NCBI GenBank assembly: GCA_964461295.1
Contig: CAYWTX010000531.1
Coordinates: 1 to 8,747, forward strand
Reading direction: 5' to 3'
DNA length: 8,747 nucleotides
Source of the DNA: CAYWTX01 sp964461295
GTDB taxonomy: Bacteria; Planctomycetota; Phycisphaerae; SM23-33
Numbering within the stretch: the stretch's first letter is position 1; each line of letters begins with the position of its first letter. Below, in pieces: positions 1 to 6,822 of the stretch. The notes beneath the pieces were generated by a model. That model did no database searches and was not told the origin of the DNA. It worked only from the letters and a program-made list of their open reading frames with translations. Both the position numbers and the translations under genes were made by a program.

Positions 1-944
1 AGGACTCCTCAGCCTGGAAGCGGTACCTGGCCAAGGAGACCGACGCCAACCCGATCCCGTCGGAAGTGTTCCAGTTCGTGATCACGCCGGGCAAGGACCT
101 CATCGAACAGCTCCGCAGGCAGCACATCTACCTCGCCAAGTACGATTCGCCGGCCATCTACTGGATCACGTTCAACATCGAGGACCCGGTGCTGAGCAGG
201 AGCAAGTCGCTGCGGCAGGCGATGAGCCTGTGCTTCGACGTCGAGAGCTACATCAAGGTGTTGTGGAACGGGCGAGGCAGGCGGGCGATGAACGCCATCC
301 CCAACTCGTTTGCGGGCTGGAAGGAAGCCGGTCCCAGCCCCTACGCCCGCCTCGACCTCGACGAGGCCAGGAAGAAACTCGAACTGGCCAGGCGGGAGCT
401 TGCCGCCGGCGGGGCGCTGGTCAACGGGCAGATCCCCGAACTGAAGATCGACATTGGCGGCATCGACACCCAGAGCCGCCGCATCGGCGAGTTCATCCAG
501 CAGCAGTTCGCCAAGATCGGCCTGAAGATCAACGTGAGCTACAACGATTGGCCCATGCAGCAGCAGAAGGTGCACAACAAGGCCGTGCAGATCTACACGA
601 TGGGCTGGCACGCCGACTACCCCGACGCCGAGAACTTCCTGCAACTGTTCTACTCGCCCAACATCAACAAGGGCACGAACAACTCGAACTACTCCCGGCC
701 GGAGTTCGACCAGCTCTACGAGCAGGCGCGGGTGATGGAGGACACGCCGCGGCGCATGGACCTGTACGTGAAGATGATTCGGATGATCAGCGAGGACTGC
801 CCTGTGATCCTGCTCCAGGAGCCGCAAGGGTACGTGCTCTACCACGAGTGGATGAAGAACGTGAAACAGCATCCGATCGGCTACGGCTATGTCAAGTACC
901 GTCGGATCGATGACGAGCTCCGCAAGAAGCTGGGCGGGAGGTAG
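1..944 (+). CDS. Solute-binding protein of an Opp/Dpp ABC importer (family 5), C-terminal part, 5' truncated
   Basis: This is the extracytoplasmic receptor that captures the substrate and hands it to the permease pair encoded next. The frame is open from base 3 to the TAG at 942-944, so 313 codons are seen and the N-terminus, with its expected signal peptide, lies outside the window. Full-length family members usually have 500-600 residues. The GTG at 66 is only an internal codon and should not be taken as the start. Family signs are the segment around GWHADYPDAENFLQLFYS (about nt 603-656), which resembles the GWxADYPDxxNFL block of DppA-like proteins, and a C-terminal region with SRPEFDQLYEQA followed by the usual late helix and strand ending in YGYVKYRRID. 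The permease starts two bases after the stop, so the two are co-transcribed. The family call is firm. The substrate (di- or oligopeptide, or an oligosaccharide) is not determinable. Confidence 0.92.
   Translation, partial: DSSAWKRYLAKETDANPIPSEVFQFVITPGKDLIEQLRRQHIYLAKYDSPAIYWITFNIEDPVLSRSKSLRQAMSLCFDVESYIKVLWNGRGRRAMNAIPNSFAGWKEAGPSPYARLDLDEARKKLELARRELAAGGALVNGQIPELKIDIGGIDTQSRRIGEFIQQQFAKIGLKINVSYNDWPMQQQKVHNKAVQIYTMGWHADYPDAENFLQLFYSPNINKGTNNSNYSRPEFDQLYEQARVMEDTPRRMDLYVKMIRMISEDCPVILLQEPQGYVLYHEWMKNVKQHPIGYGYVKYRRIDDELRKKLGGR
936..941 (+). promoter_or_regulatory. Ribosome binding site fixing the GTG start of the DppB-type permease
   Basis: GGGAGG ends 5 bases before the GTG at 947 and lies inside the last codons of the binding-protein gene. 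It supports the GTG start and tight coupling of the two genes. Confidence 0.7.
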
Positions 945-946
945 CC

Positions 947-2386
947 GTGGGCCGGTTCGTCCTCCGCAGGCTGATTCAGTCCGTGTTCACCGTCTTCGGC
1001 GTGATGCTGTTGACGTTCCTGCTGTTCCGCGTGGTGGCCGGCGACGTGTCGGCGCAGTACGTCAACCCCAAGCTGGGGCGCGAGGCTCGCCTGAGCTTCC
1101 TCCGCAAGCACCAGCTCGATTGGCCCCTGCTGCTCAACCTCCAGCGCCGCCTGGTGCTGAGCGACACGACCAAGGGCGACAGGCCCTTCAGCGTTCAGGA
1201 CGCCAACGGATCGAAGCTGGCGGCCGTGCTGATCTTCGAACGCCGAGCGATGCGCAGCGACGATCCCAACGGGCCGTACGAGTTGGTCAGCCAGCCCGTT
1301 CAGCCGCCCGATGGGATGTCGTGGCTCGGCTGGATGAATGCCCAGACGCCGCTGAAGGACCTGACCGGCGGCTCGCCGTGGCTGGCGAAGCGCCGAGCCG
1401 CCCCGGCCGAGGAGGAAGCCCCCGCGCCTCCGCCGCCCGCCGCCGGACCCGCGGCGCCTAAGCCGCCGTCGCCCGCCCCGCCGCGGCTGGTGTTCCACCT
1501 TCGCGACGGCAGCCGGCTGGAAATCGACCTCAAGCCGCTTGCCGACTCCAAGGCCCCCGCCGTCGGCACGCTGATGGACCTGGTGAATGACGACCCGCTC
1601 AACGCCGGCCGCGTGGCCGCGTCCTTCTCGGCCGTCAACTGGCGCGACGTGACGAGCGCACAGTTCTTCAAGCACCTGTGGAGCAGCGTCACGTTCGACG
1701 GGCACAGCTACAAGACCGCCGAGAGCCTGACGGACATCATCTGGAGCCGCGGCGGGTACAGCCTGGCGATCCAGATCCCGGCTCTGGCGCTGGGCTGGCT
1801 GACGGGGATGATCGTCAGTTGCTTCGTGGCGTACTATCGCGACACGTGGATTGACAAAGTGGGCGTGCTGCTGAGCGTGCTGGGCATGTGCGTGCCGTAT
1901 CTGGCGTACATGATCCTCGGCCAGGAGTTGATGTTCCGCCTGGCGCCCGAATCGGCGTGGGGGCTGCGCTTCCGCGCGAACATCTACGTGCCGGTGGGCA
2001 TCGCGGTGGTGGCCGGGCTGGGCGGTTCGGTGCGGTTCTACCGGACGATCATCCTCGACCAGATCAACAGCGACTACGTTCGAACGGCCCGCGCCAAGGG
2101 CGCCCCGCTGACGAGCATCCTGTTCAAGCACGTGATCAAGAACTGCATGCTGCCGATCCTGACCAACCTGGTGCTGGCGATCCCCTTCCTGATCCTGGGC
2201 AGCCTGCTGCTGGAGAGGTTCTTCGGCGTGGCCGGACTGGGCGACCTGATGATCTCCAGCATCTCCGACCGCGACGTGCCGATCATCACCGGCCTGACGT
2301 TCCTGACGGCCATCATCTACGTGATCGGCCTGCTGATCACCGACCTGCTGTACGCGGTGTTCGACCCGCGGATTCGGCTGCATTAG
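947..2386 (+). CDS. DppB/OppB-type ABC permease with an expanded first external loop
   Basis: One of the two membrane subunits of the importer, 479 residues against a usual 305-340. Predicted membrane segments are near residues 9-31, 272-296, 305-327, 347-365, 404-425 and 444-470. The EAA cytoplasmic loop that docks on the ATPase is clear, with YVRTARAKG at 377-385 followed by HVIKN. The C-terminus DPRIRLH is typical. The GTG start is chosen for its GGGAGG site and because MGRFVLRRL is a normal permease N-terminus. The oddity is the loop after TM1. The family pattern runs to about residue 69 (LDWPLLLNLQRR) and resumes at QFFKHLWSSVTFD (239-251). Between them lie about 165 extra residues, including an Ala/Pro/Glu-rich linker at about 151-180. 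By topology this insert is outside the membrane. The reading frame is intact through it, so it is not an obvious frameshift artefact. Expected partners are the DppC-type permease and the DppD/DppF-type ATPases downstream. Confidence 0.93.
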   Translation: MGRFVLRRLIQSVFTVFGVMLLTFLLFRVVAGDVSAQYVNPKLGREARLSFLRKHQLDWPLLLNLQRRLVLSDTTKGDRPFSVQDANGSKLAAVLIFERRAMRSDDPNGPYELVSQPVQPPDGMSWLGWMNAQTPLKDLTGGSPWLAKRRAAPAEEEAPAPPPPAAGPAAPKPPSPAPPRLVFHLRDGSRLEIDLKPLADSKAPAVGTLMDLVNDDPLNAGRVAASFSAVNWRDVTSAQFFKHLWSSVTFDGHSYKTAESLTDIIWSRGGYSLAIQIPALALGWLTGMIVSCFVAYYRDTWIDKVGVLLSVLGMCVPYLAYMILGQELMFRLAPESAWGLRFRANIYVPVGIAVVAGLGGSVRFYRTIILDQINSDYVRTARAKGAPLTSILFKHVIKNCMLPILTNLVLAIPFLILGSLLLERFFGVAGLGDLMISSISDRDVPIITGLTFLTAIIYVIGLLITDLLYAVFDPRIRLH

Positions 2387-2422
2387 AGTGGACGGTGCCC
2401 GCGAATGACGGCTGGAACTGGG

Positions 2423-2455
2423 AGAAGGCAGCAGGCAGAAGGCAGCAGGCAGCAG
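2423..2455 (+). repeat. Tandem GGCAG(C/A)A heptads, left arm of an inverted repeat
   Basis: A 14-bp unit, AGAAGGCAGCAGGC, occurs twice in tandem (2423-2436 and 2437-2450) and is followed by AGCAG. It can also be read as four 7-bp units from 2427. The 12-mer AGAAGGCAGCAG appears a third time at 2508-2519, shortly before the four-helix-bundle gene. The last 15 bases pair exactly with 3021-3035. Confidence 0.85.
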
Positions 2456-2467
2456 TACCGGCCGGTA
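2456..2467. repeat. Perfect 12-bp palindrome
   Basis: TACCGGCCGGTA equals its own reverse complement and directly abuts the inner end of the left heptad array. It could be a protein-binding site or a recombination landmark of the element, or chance in GC-rich DNA. Confidence 0.5.
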
Positions 2468-2507
2468 GTCGGTTGGCGAGATGTTGGCCGCTGGTGGTCA
2501 GGAGACA

Positions 2508-2519
2508 AGAAGGCAGCAG
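2508..2519 (+). repeat. Third copy of the 12-mer AGAAGGCAGCAG
   Basis: An isolated exact copy of the 12-mer found twice in the left heptad array (2423-2434 and 2437-2448), lying 22 bases before the four-helix-bundle start codon. Confidence 0.7.
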
Positions 2520-2541
2520 AACTCCCGAGTGAGAGCAGAGA

Positions 2542-2934
2542 ATGGCGAGAGTGCAGAACTACAAAGACCTGATCGCATGGCAGAAAGCCATGGCGCTTGC
2601 GGTCGCGGTCTATCGTGCCACCGCCAAGTTCCCTGCCTCCGAGCGATTCGGCATTACGTTCCAGGTACGCAAGGCGGCCGTGGGCGTGCCAAGCCACATA
2701 GCTGAAGGCTACTCCAGGTCCTCAAAGGCTGAGTACCTGCACTACCTGGACATTGCACGTGGCTCCACGAACGAAGTGGAGACGCAGATGCTTCTGGCAC
2801 AGCGACTCAACTTCGGCGACGCTGATGAAGTGCAGGCCGTCATCGAACTTGCCTGCGAGGAGGTCCGTATTCTGCAGGGCCTCTCCGACAGCCTGAGAGC
2901 AACACCCAACACGACAGGAAGAGCCAGACGGTGA
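2542..2934 (+). CDS. Four-helix-bundle protein (S23 / 23S rRNA intervening-sequence protein family)
   Basis: A 130-residue protein that matches the family pattern throughout. NYKDLIAWQKAM (6-17) corresponds to the usual F-x-DLxVWQKA opening. It is followed by VYRATAKFPASERFG (23-37) and QVRKAAVGVPSHIAEGYSRS (41-60), where most members have N rather than H before IAEG. The last block is ARGSTNEVETQ (72-82). These form helices of a compact up-and-down bundle; family members assemble as oligomers and are basic. Relatives are encoded inside 23S rRNA intervening sequences or act as accessory (Avd) proteins of diversity-generating retroelements, but no reverse transcriptase or variable repeat is present here. 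The biochemical role is unknown. The start at 2542 has only a weak purine-rich leader, but it places the conserved block six residues in. Codon use is visibly less G/C-ending than in the permeases (ATA, TCA, GCA and GAA occur), consistent with acquisition. It interrupts the dppB-dppC junction, so its job is probably unrelated to transport. Confidence 0.9.
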   Translation: MARVQNYKDLIAWQKAMALAVAVYRATAKFPASERFGITFQVRKAAVGVPSHIAEGYSRSSKAEYLHYLDIARGSTNEVETQMLLAQRLNFGDADEVQAVIELACEEVRILQGLSDSLRATPNTTGRARR

Positions 2935-2957
2935 ACGACAGAACCGAGAGCCTCCTC

Positions 2958-3020
2958 GGCTGGCATCAATCCGCAACCTGGTCCCGCGCAGCGCCGCGGG
3001 GCATGCGACGGGTGCCAGCC
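2958..3020 (+). other. Foldable segment downstream of the four-helix-bundle gene
   Basis: Two nested stems can form. The outer pair is GGCTGGCA (2958-2965) with TGCCAGCC (3013-3020). The inner hairpin is CCCGCG (2983-2988) with CGCGGG (2995-3000), and can extend by a G-U and a G-C pair to 2981/3002. The segment abuts the right heptad repeat. No T-run follows, so it is not an intrinsic terminator. It may be an RNA structure protecting or processing the message, or a dispersed genomic repeat; I do not recognise a named RNA family. Confidence 0.45.
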
Positions 3021-3039
3021 CTGCTGCCTGCTGCCTGCC
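3021..3039 (+). repeat. Reverse-complement heptads, right arm of the inverted repeat
   Basis: TGCTGCC occurs twice in tandem (3022-3028 and 3029-3035), followed by a partial TGCC. Bases 3021-3035 are the exact reverse complement of 2441-2455, about 565 bp upstream. Confidence 0.85.
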
Positions 3040-3055
3040 GCCCCTGGTCCCCGGC

Positions 3056-3062
3056 GGGAGGG
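3056..3062 (+). promoter_or_regulatory. Ribosome binding site of the DppC-type permease
   Basis: GGGAGGG sits 7 bases before the ATG at 3070. It decides the start, ruling out the long in-frame extension of other frames, and marks where ordinary operon sequence resumes after the inserted segment. Confidence 0.75.
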
Positions 3063-3069
3063 TCGCCCA

Positions 3070-4010
3070 ATGACCACCCTTGCCGCGACAGCGAACGCCG
3101 CGGCCGACGCTCGGCCGGGGCGAAGCCTCTGGGGCGACGCCTTCGTGCGGCTGCGGCGCGACAAGGGCGCCGTCGCCTGCTTCTTCATCATCTTCCTCTA
3201 CGCGGCCGTGGCCGTCGGGGCGCCGCTGGTGCTGTCGGGCTGGGAGTCCAGTTACGACTACAACAACGCGTACGCGGCGGCGTCGCTGAAGAGCTTCCGC
3301 CTGCTGCTGGGGACCGACGTCTTCGGCCGCTCCATCATGGAAAAGACGCTGCTGGGGGCGCACGTGTCGATGACCGTCGCCTTCATGGCCAATGTCATCG
3401 CCGTGCCGCTGGGGATGCTGCTGGGCGCGGTGGCCGGGTACTACGGCCGCAAGACCGACGACCTGATCGTGTGGTTCTACACGACGCTGGCGAGCATCCC
3501 GAGCATCATTCTGCTGATCGCGGTGAAATTCGCCTTCGCCGACCGCAGGCTGTTCGAGGGGTCGTGGTTCCAGATCGACATGGGCGGCATGGCCGGCCTG
3601 ATCTTCGCCCTGGGCGTGATGAGTTGGATCGGCACGTGCAGGCTGGTGCGGGCCGAGACGATGAAGATTCGCGAGCTCGATTACGTGCTGGCGGCCCGCG
3701 CGGCCGGGAGCGGCAACCTGTCGATCCTCATCAAGCACGTGATTCCCAACGTGGCGCACATCGGGATCATCCAGTTCTCGCTGGGCTTCGTGGGCTCCAT
3801 CTCCGCCGAGGTCATCCTGAGCTACCTCGGCCTGGGCGTGAAGGACCTGCCGAGCTGGGGCAAGATGATCGACTCGGCGCGCCTGGACCTGGGCGTGGGG
3901 CGTTGGGCGGAGGTCACGGCTGCGACGGCGGCCATCTTCCTGATCGTGCTGGCATGGAACGTGTTCGGCGACCGGCTGCGGGACGCCCTGGACCCCAGGT
4001 TGAGGAACGT

Positions 4011-4014
<4 letters not shown>
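3070..4014 (+). CDS. DppC/OppC-type ABC permease
   Basis: The second membrane subunit, 314 residues, normal for the family. After a cytoplasmic tail comes TM1 at about 33-56, the N-terminal domain typical of OppC proteins. LLGTDVFGRS (79-88) is the conserved LGTDxxGR block before the permease core. The EAA loop lies at about 203-228, with LDYVLAARAAG followed by IKHVIPN. The C-terminus NVFGDRLRDALDPRLR (297-312) is classic. Core membrane helices are near 97-125, 133-155, 172-192, 229-252 and 283-300. It pairs with the DppB-type subunit to form the channel. Its stop overlaps the start of the ATPase gene by ATGA, indicating translational coupling. It is separated from dppB by about 680 bp of inserted DNA, so its expression depends on read-through of that insert or on a promoter within it. 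I see no convincing promoter there. Confidence 0.95.
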
Positions 4015-5054
<1,040 letters not shown>

Positions 5055-5073
5055 GGATTGATGCGATTGTGGG

Positions 5074-5103
5074 GATGGAAGAGAAGAGATGATGGAAGAG
5101 AAG
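5074..5103 (+). repeat. 13-bp direct repeat, 17-bp period
   Basis: GATGGAAGAGAAG occurs at 5074-5086 and again at 5091-5103. It is purine-rich and unlike the surrounding GC-rich coding DNA. It could arise from replication slippage. Confidence 0.75.
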
Positions 5104-5282
5104 CAACACAATGGCGTGGGGGACGGCAACGTGAGATGGGCGGATCCTGCGCAGATGAACGCCCGTGTCCACGGAATGCTCGGCCGAGAAACATGGAGTG
5201 CGGACTTTGCCCGCAACCGAAGGCAGCCGTGGCGCCCATTGCCTGAACGGAACAGGACGACACGGTCTGGTCTCCTTCTCTC

Positions 5283-5487
5283 AGCCCCCGAAGTGGGGCG
5301 AGCTGATGGTAGCCACGGGCGCCAGCCCGCGGGTTGGCATGTTCGAAGCGAACGGGAGCCCCTGTGGGGGCGATTGAGGCGTTCATGGGCGACTCGATCG
5401 CCCCGCTTCGGGGGCTCGATTCTCTGCCATCCACCGTCCACGGGCTCGCGCCCGCGGCTACCTTCACGACGCCCCGCTTTGGGGGCT
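5283..5487. repeat. 205-bp imperfect palindrome made of GC-rich hairpin units
   Basis: The outer 50 bases on the left (5283-5332) match the reverse complement of the outer 50 on the right (5438-5487) at 41 of 50 positions by eye, without gaps. Each arm contains a hairpin of the AGCCCCCGAAG-GGGGC type (5283-5299 and 5471-5487), an 8-base spacer, and a second unit built on GGTAGCC and CGGGCGC (5308-5332; mirrored at 5438-5462). An inner pair of GCCCC/GGGGC hairpins (5356-5371 and 5401-5417) is also mirrored, offset by about 3 bases, so symmetry runs nearly to the centre at about 5385. This looks like two head-to-head copies of a dispersed REP-like repeat. The right end lies 70 bases before the DppF start and could fold in the operon message. 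Confidence 0.75.
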
Positions 5488-5557
5488 CAAAGGCATGATC
5501 CCGTTGATCCCCATAGCCCCTTCTCTTCTTTCCCGCCAACAGACCGGCCTTCACACA

Positions 5558-6631
5558 ATGCAGACGACAACCAATAGCGACAACGCGCTGGTACAGGCCA
5601 TCAACCTGAGGACCTACTTCCCCCTCCGGGGCGGGCTGCTGGGCCGCGTGCGGGCGCACGTCCGCGCCGTGGACGGCGTGAACCTGGCTGTCCGCCCCGG
5701 CAGCACCCTGGGCCTGGTCGGCGAGAGCGGCTCGGGCAAGACCACGGTCGGCCGCACCATCCTCCGCCTGCTGCCGGGCAGCGCCCAGACCAGCGGGCGG
5801 GCGTTCTTCGGCGGGCTGGACCTGATGGCCCTGCCCGAGGAGCACGTGCGGAAGCTGCGCAAGCGGATGCAGATCATCTTCCAGGATCCCTTCAGCTCGC
5901 TGGACCCGCGGATGACCGTCGGCGACATCGTGGCCGAGCCGATGGCGGTGCACACCTCGCTGTCGCGCCGCCAGCGGCGAGCCGAAGTCGGCCGCGTGCT
6001 GGAACGCGTGGGTCTCTCGGCCGGGTACGTCAACCGTTACCCGCACGAGTTCTCCGGCGGGCAGCGCCAGCGAATCGGCATCGCGCGGGCCCTGGCGACG
6101 CGCCCGGAGTTTATCGTCTGCGACGAGCCGGTCAGCGCCCTGGACGTGTCGATCCAGGCCCAAATCCTCAACTTGCTGAGCGACCTGCAGGCCGAGTTGG
6201 GCCTGACCTATCTGTTCATCGCCCACAACCTCGCCGTGGTCGAGCACTTCGCCGACGATGTGGCCGTGATGTACCTGGGGCGGATCGTCGAGGCCGCCGA
6301 CCGCGACGGCCTGTACGCCCGCCCGACGCACCCGTATACGCAGTCGCTGCTGAAGGCGGTCCCGCGCCCCGACCCCAACCGCAAGAAGACCAGGGCTCGC
6401 CTGCCGGGCGAGGTGCCCTCGCCGGTCAATCCCCCGCCCGGCTGCCCGTTCCACCCGCGATGCCCCCTCACGCGCGAACTGGCCGAGGGCCTGGGCGACA
6501 GCGAGACAGCCGTGATCCTCTCCGACGCCCACCCGGTGCGAATCGTGGCCCGCTGCATGTGCGAAACACCGGCGCTGCGCCCCCTGGCCGACAACCCCAA
6601 CCATCGCCACGCCTGCCTGTTGCGGCAGTGA
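5558..6631 (+). CDS. DppF/OppF-type ABC importer ATPase
   Basis: The second ATPase of the importer, 357 residues from the chosen start. Motifs are complete: Walker A GESGSGKT (55-62), Q-loop Gln109 in IIFQDPFSSLDP, signature FSGGQRQR (165-172), Walker B FIVCDEP with Asp189 and Glu190, D-loop SALD (193-196), and H-loop His223 in AHNLAVV, a usual OppF variant. The C-terminal extension has HPYTQSLL (258-265) and PPGCPFHPRC (293-302), with further cysteines at 333, 335 and 353. The ATG at 5558 is preferred because it leaves about ten residues before the first conserved strand (LVQAINLRTYF). An in-frame ATG at 5495 would add 21 residues lacking family similarity and lies just beyond the palindrome. 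Neither has a good Shine-Dalgarno site, so the start is uncertain. It completes the A-B-C-D-F set and is probably last in the operon. Confidence 0.95.
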   Translation: MQTTTNSDNALVQAINLRTYFPLRGGLLGRVRAHVRAVDGVNLAVRPGSTLGLVGESGSGKTTVGRTILRLLPGSAQTSGRAFFGGLDLMALPEEHVRKLRKRMQIIFQDPFSSLDPRMTVGDIVAEPMAVHTSLSRRQRRAEVGRVLERVGLSAGYVNRYPHEFSGGQRQRIGIARALATRPEFIVCDEPVSALDVSIQAQILNLLSDLQAELGLTYLFIAHNLAVVEHFADDVAVMYLGRIVEAADRDGLYARPTHPYTQSLLKAVPRPDPNRKKTRARLPGEVPSPVNPPPGCPFHPRCPLTRELAEGLGDSETAVILSDAHPVRIVARCMCETPALRPLADNPNHRHACLLRQ

Positions 6632-6694
6632 TCCCCCCCGCATCCTGGGGCTTCATGCTCCGCGATTGCGCTGCGCCCCTTCCGGCGATGTCCG

Positions 6695-6716
6695 CCCCGC
6701 GAATGGCCGAGCGGGG
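6695..6716 (+). terminator. Possible intrinsic terminator after the transporter operon
   Basis: CCCCGC (6695-6700) can pair with GCGGGG (6711-6716) over a 10-base loop, and the T-rich TTCTGCTTCT follows. It lies 64 bases after the DppF stop. The T-run is broken, so the call is tentative. Confidence 0.35.
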
Positions 6717-6764
6717 TTCTGCTTCTGCTGACCGGCATCCCGCGGTAGACTGTCGCGATGTCGG

Positions 6765-6779
6765 CGGCGATGGTCGCCG
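6765..6779 (+). other. Small hairpin in the leader of the beta-helix gene
   Basis: CGGCGA (6765-6770) pairs with TCGCCG (6774-6779) over a TGG loop, 43 bases before the start codon. TAGACT at 6746-6751 resembles a -10 box, but no good -35 hexamer lies at the right distance, so no promoter is called. Confidence 0.3.
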
Positions 6780-6822
6780 GCAGGAAGCCAAGCGCGGACC
6801 CTCGGTTCGCGGAGTGCCCGGC

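Larger units (their letters stand above)
2423..3039 (+). mobile_element. Candidate small element: four-helix-bundle gene between inverted heptad repeats
   Basis: This segment separates two permease genes that normally lie side by side. Its left end carries four 7-bp units GGCAG(C/A)A (2427-2454). Its right end carries the same unit in reverse complement (3021-3039). The exact 15-bp inverted pair is GGCAGCAGGCAGCAG at 2441-2455 and CTGCTGCCTGCTGCC at 3021-3035. The enclosed gene (2542-2934) belongs to the S23 / intervening-sequence four-helix-bundle family. Members of that family are known from insertions in 23S rRNA, which are bounded by inverted repeats and excised by RNase III. The dppC ribosome site begins 17 bases after the right repeat, so the host operon is left usable. 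There is no transposase and no clear target duplication, so mobility is inferred from layout only; the ends are approximate. Confidence 0.5.
5055..5557 (+). other. Non-coding gap between the two ATPase genes
   Basis: About 500 bp without a credible gene, where most opp/dpp operons have a few bases or an overlap. It holds a short purine-rich direct repeat (5074-5103), a middle stretch at about 5104-5282 in which I see nothing I can name, and a large imperfect palindrome (5283-5487). Open frames crossing it (for example 5089-5577 on +) run through the palindromes and show no family resemblance. No convincing promoter or terminator was found. Confidence 0.7.

Noticed and set aside
2542..2934. 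Four-helix-bundle gene as the Avd accessory of a diversity-generating retroelement
   Set aside because: No reverse transcriptase, template repeat or variable repeat is present in the window.
2404..3074. Shared AATGAC at 2404-2409 and 3069-3074 as a target-site duplication of the inserted element
   Set aside because: Six bases matching at a start codon is weak, and the copies do not sit at the edges of the inverted repeat.
2931..4010. N-terminal extension of the DppD frame back to 2931
   Set aside because: This part is an Arg/Gly-rich shadow of dppC; the ATG at 4011 has a ribosome site, the ATGA overlap and the normal family N-terminus.
5495..5557. Earlier ATG at 5495 as the DppF start
   Set aside because: The 21 added residues do not match the family N-terminus and there is no properly spaced ribosome site; kept only as an alternative.
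5089..5577. 162-codon + strand frame in the dppD-dppF gap
   Set aside because: It crosses the hairpin repeats, has no recognisable domain and overlaps the DppF start.
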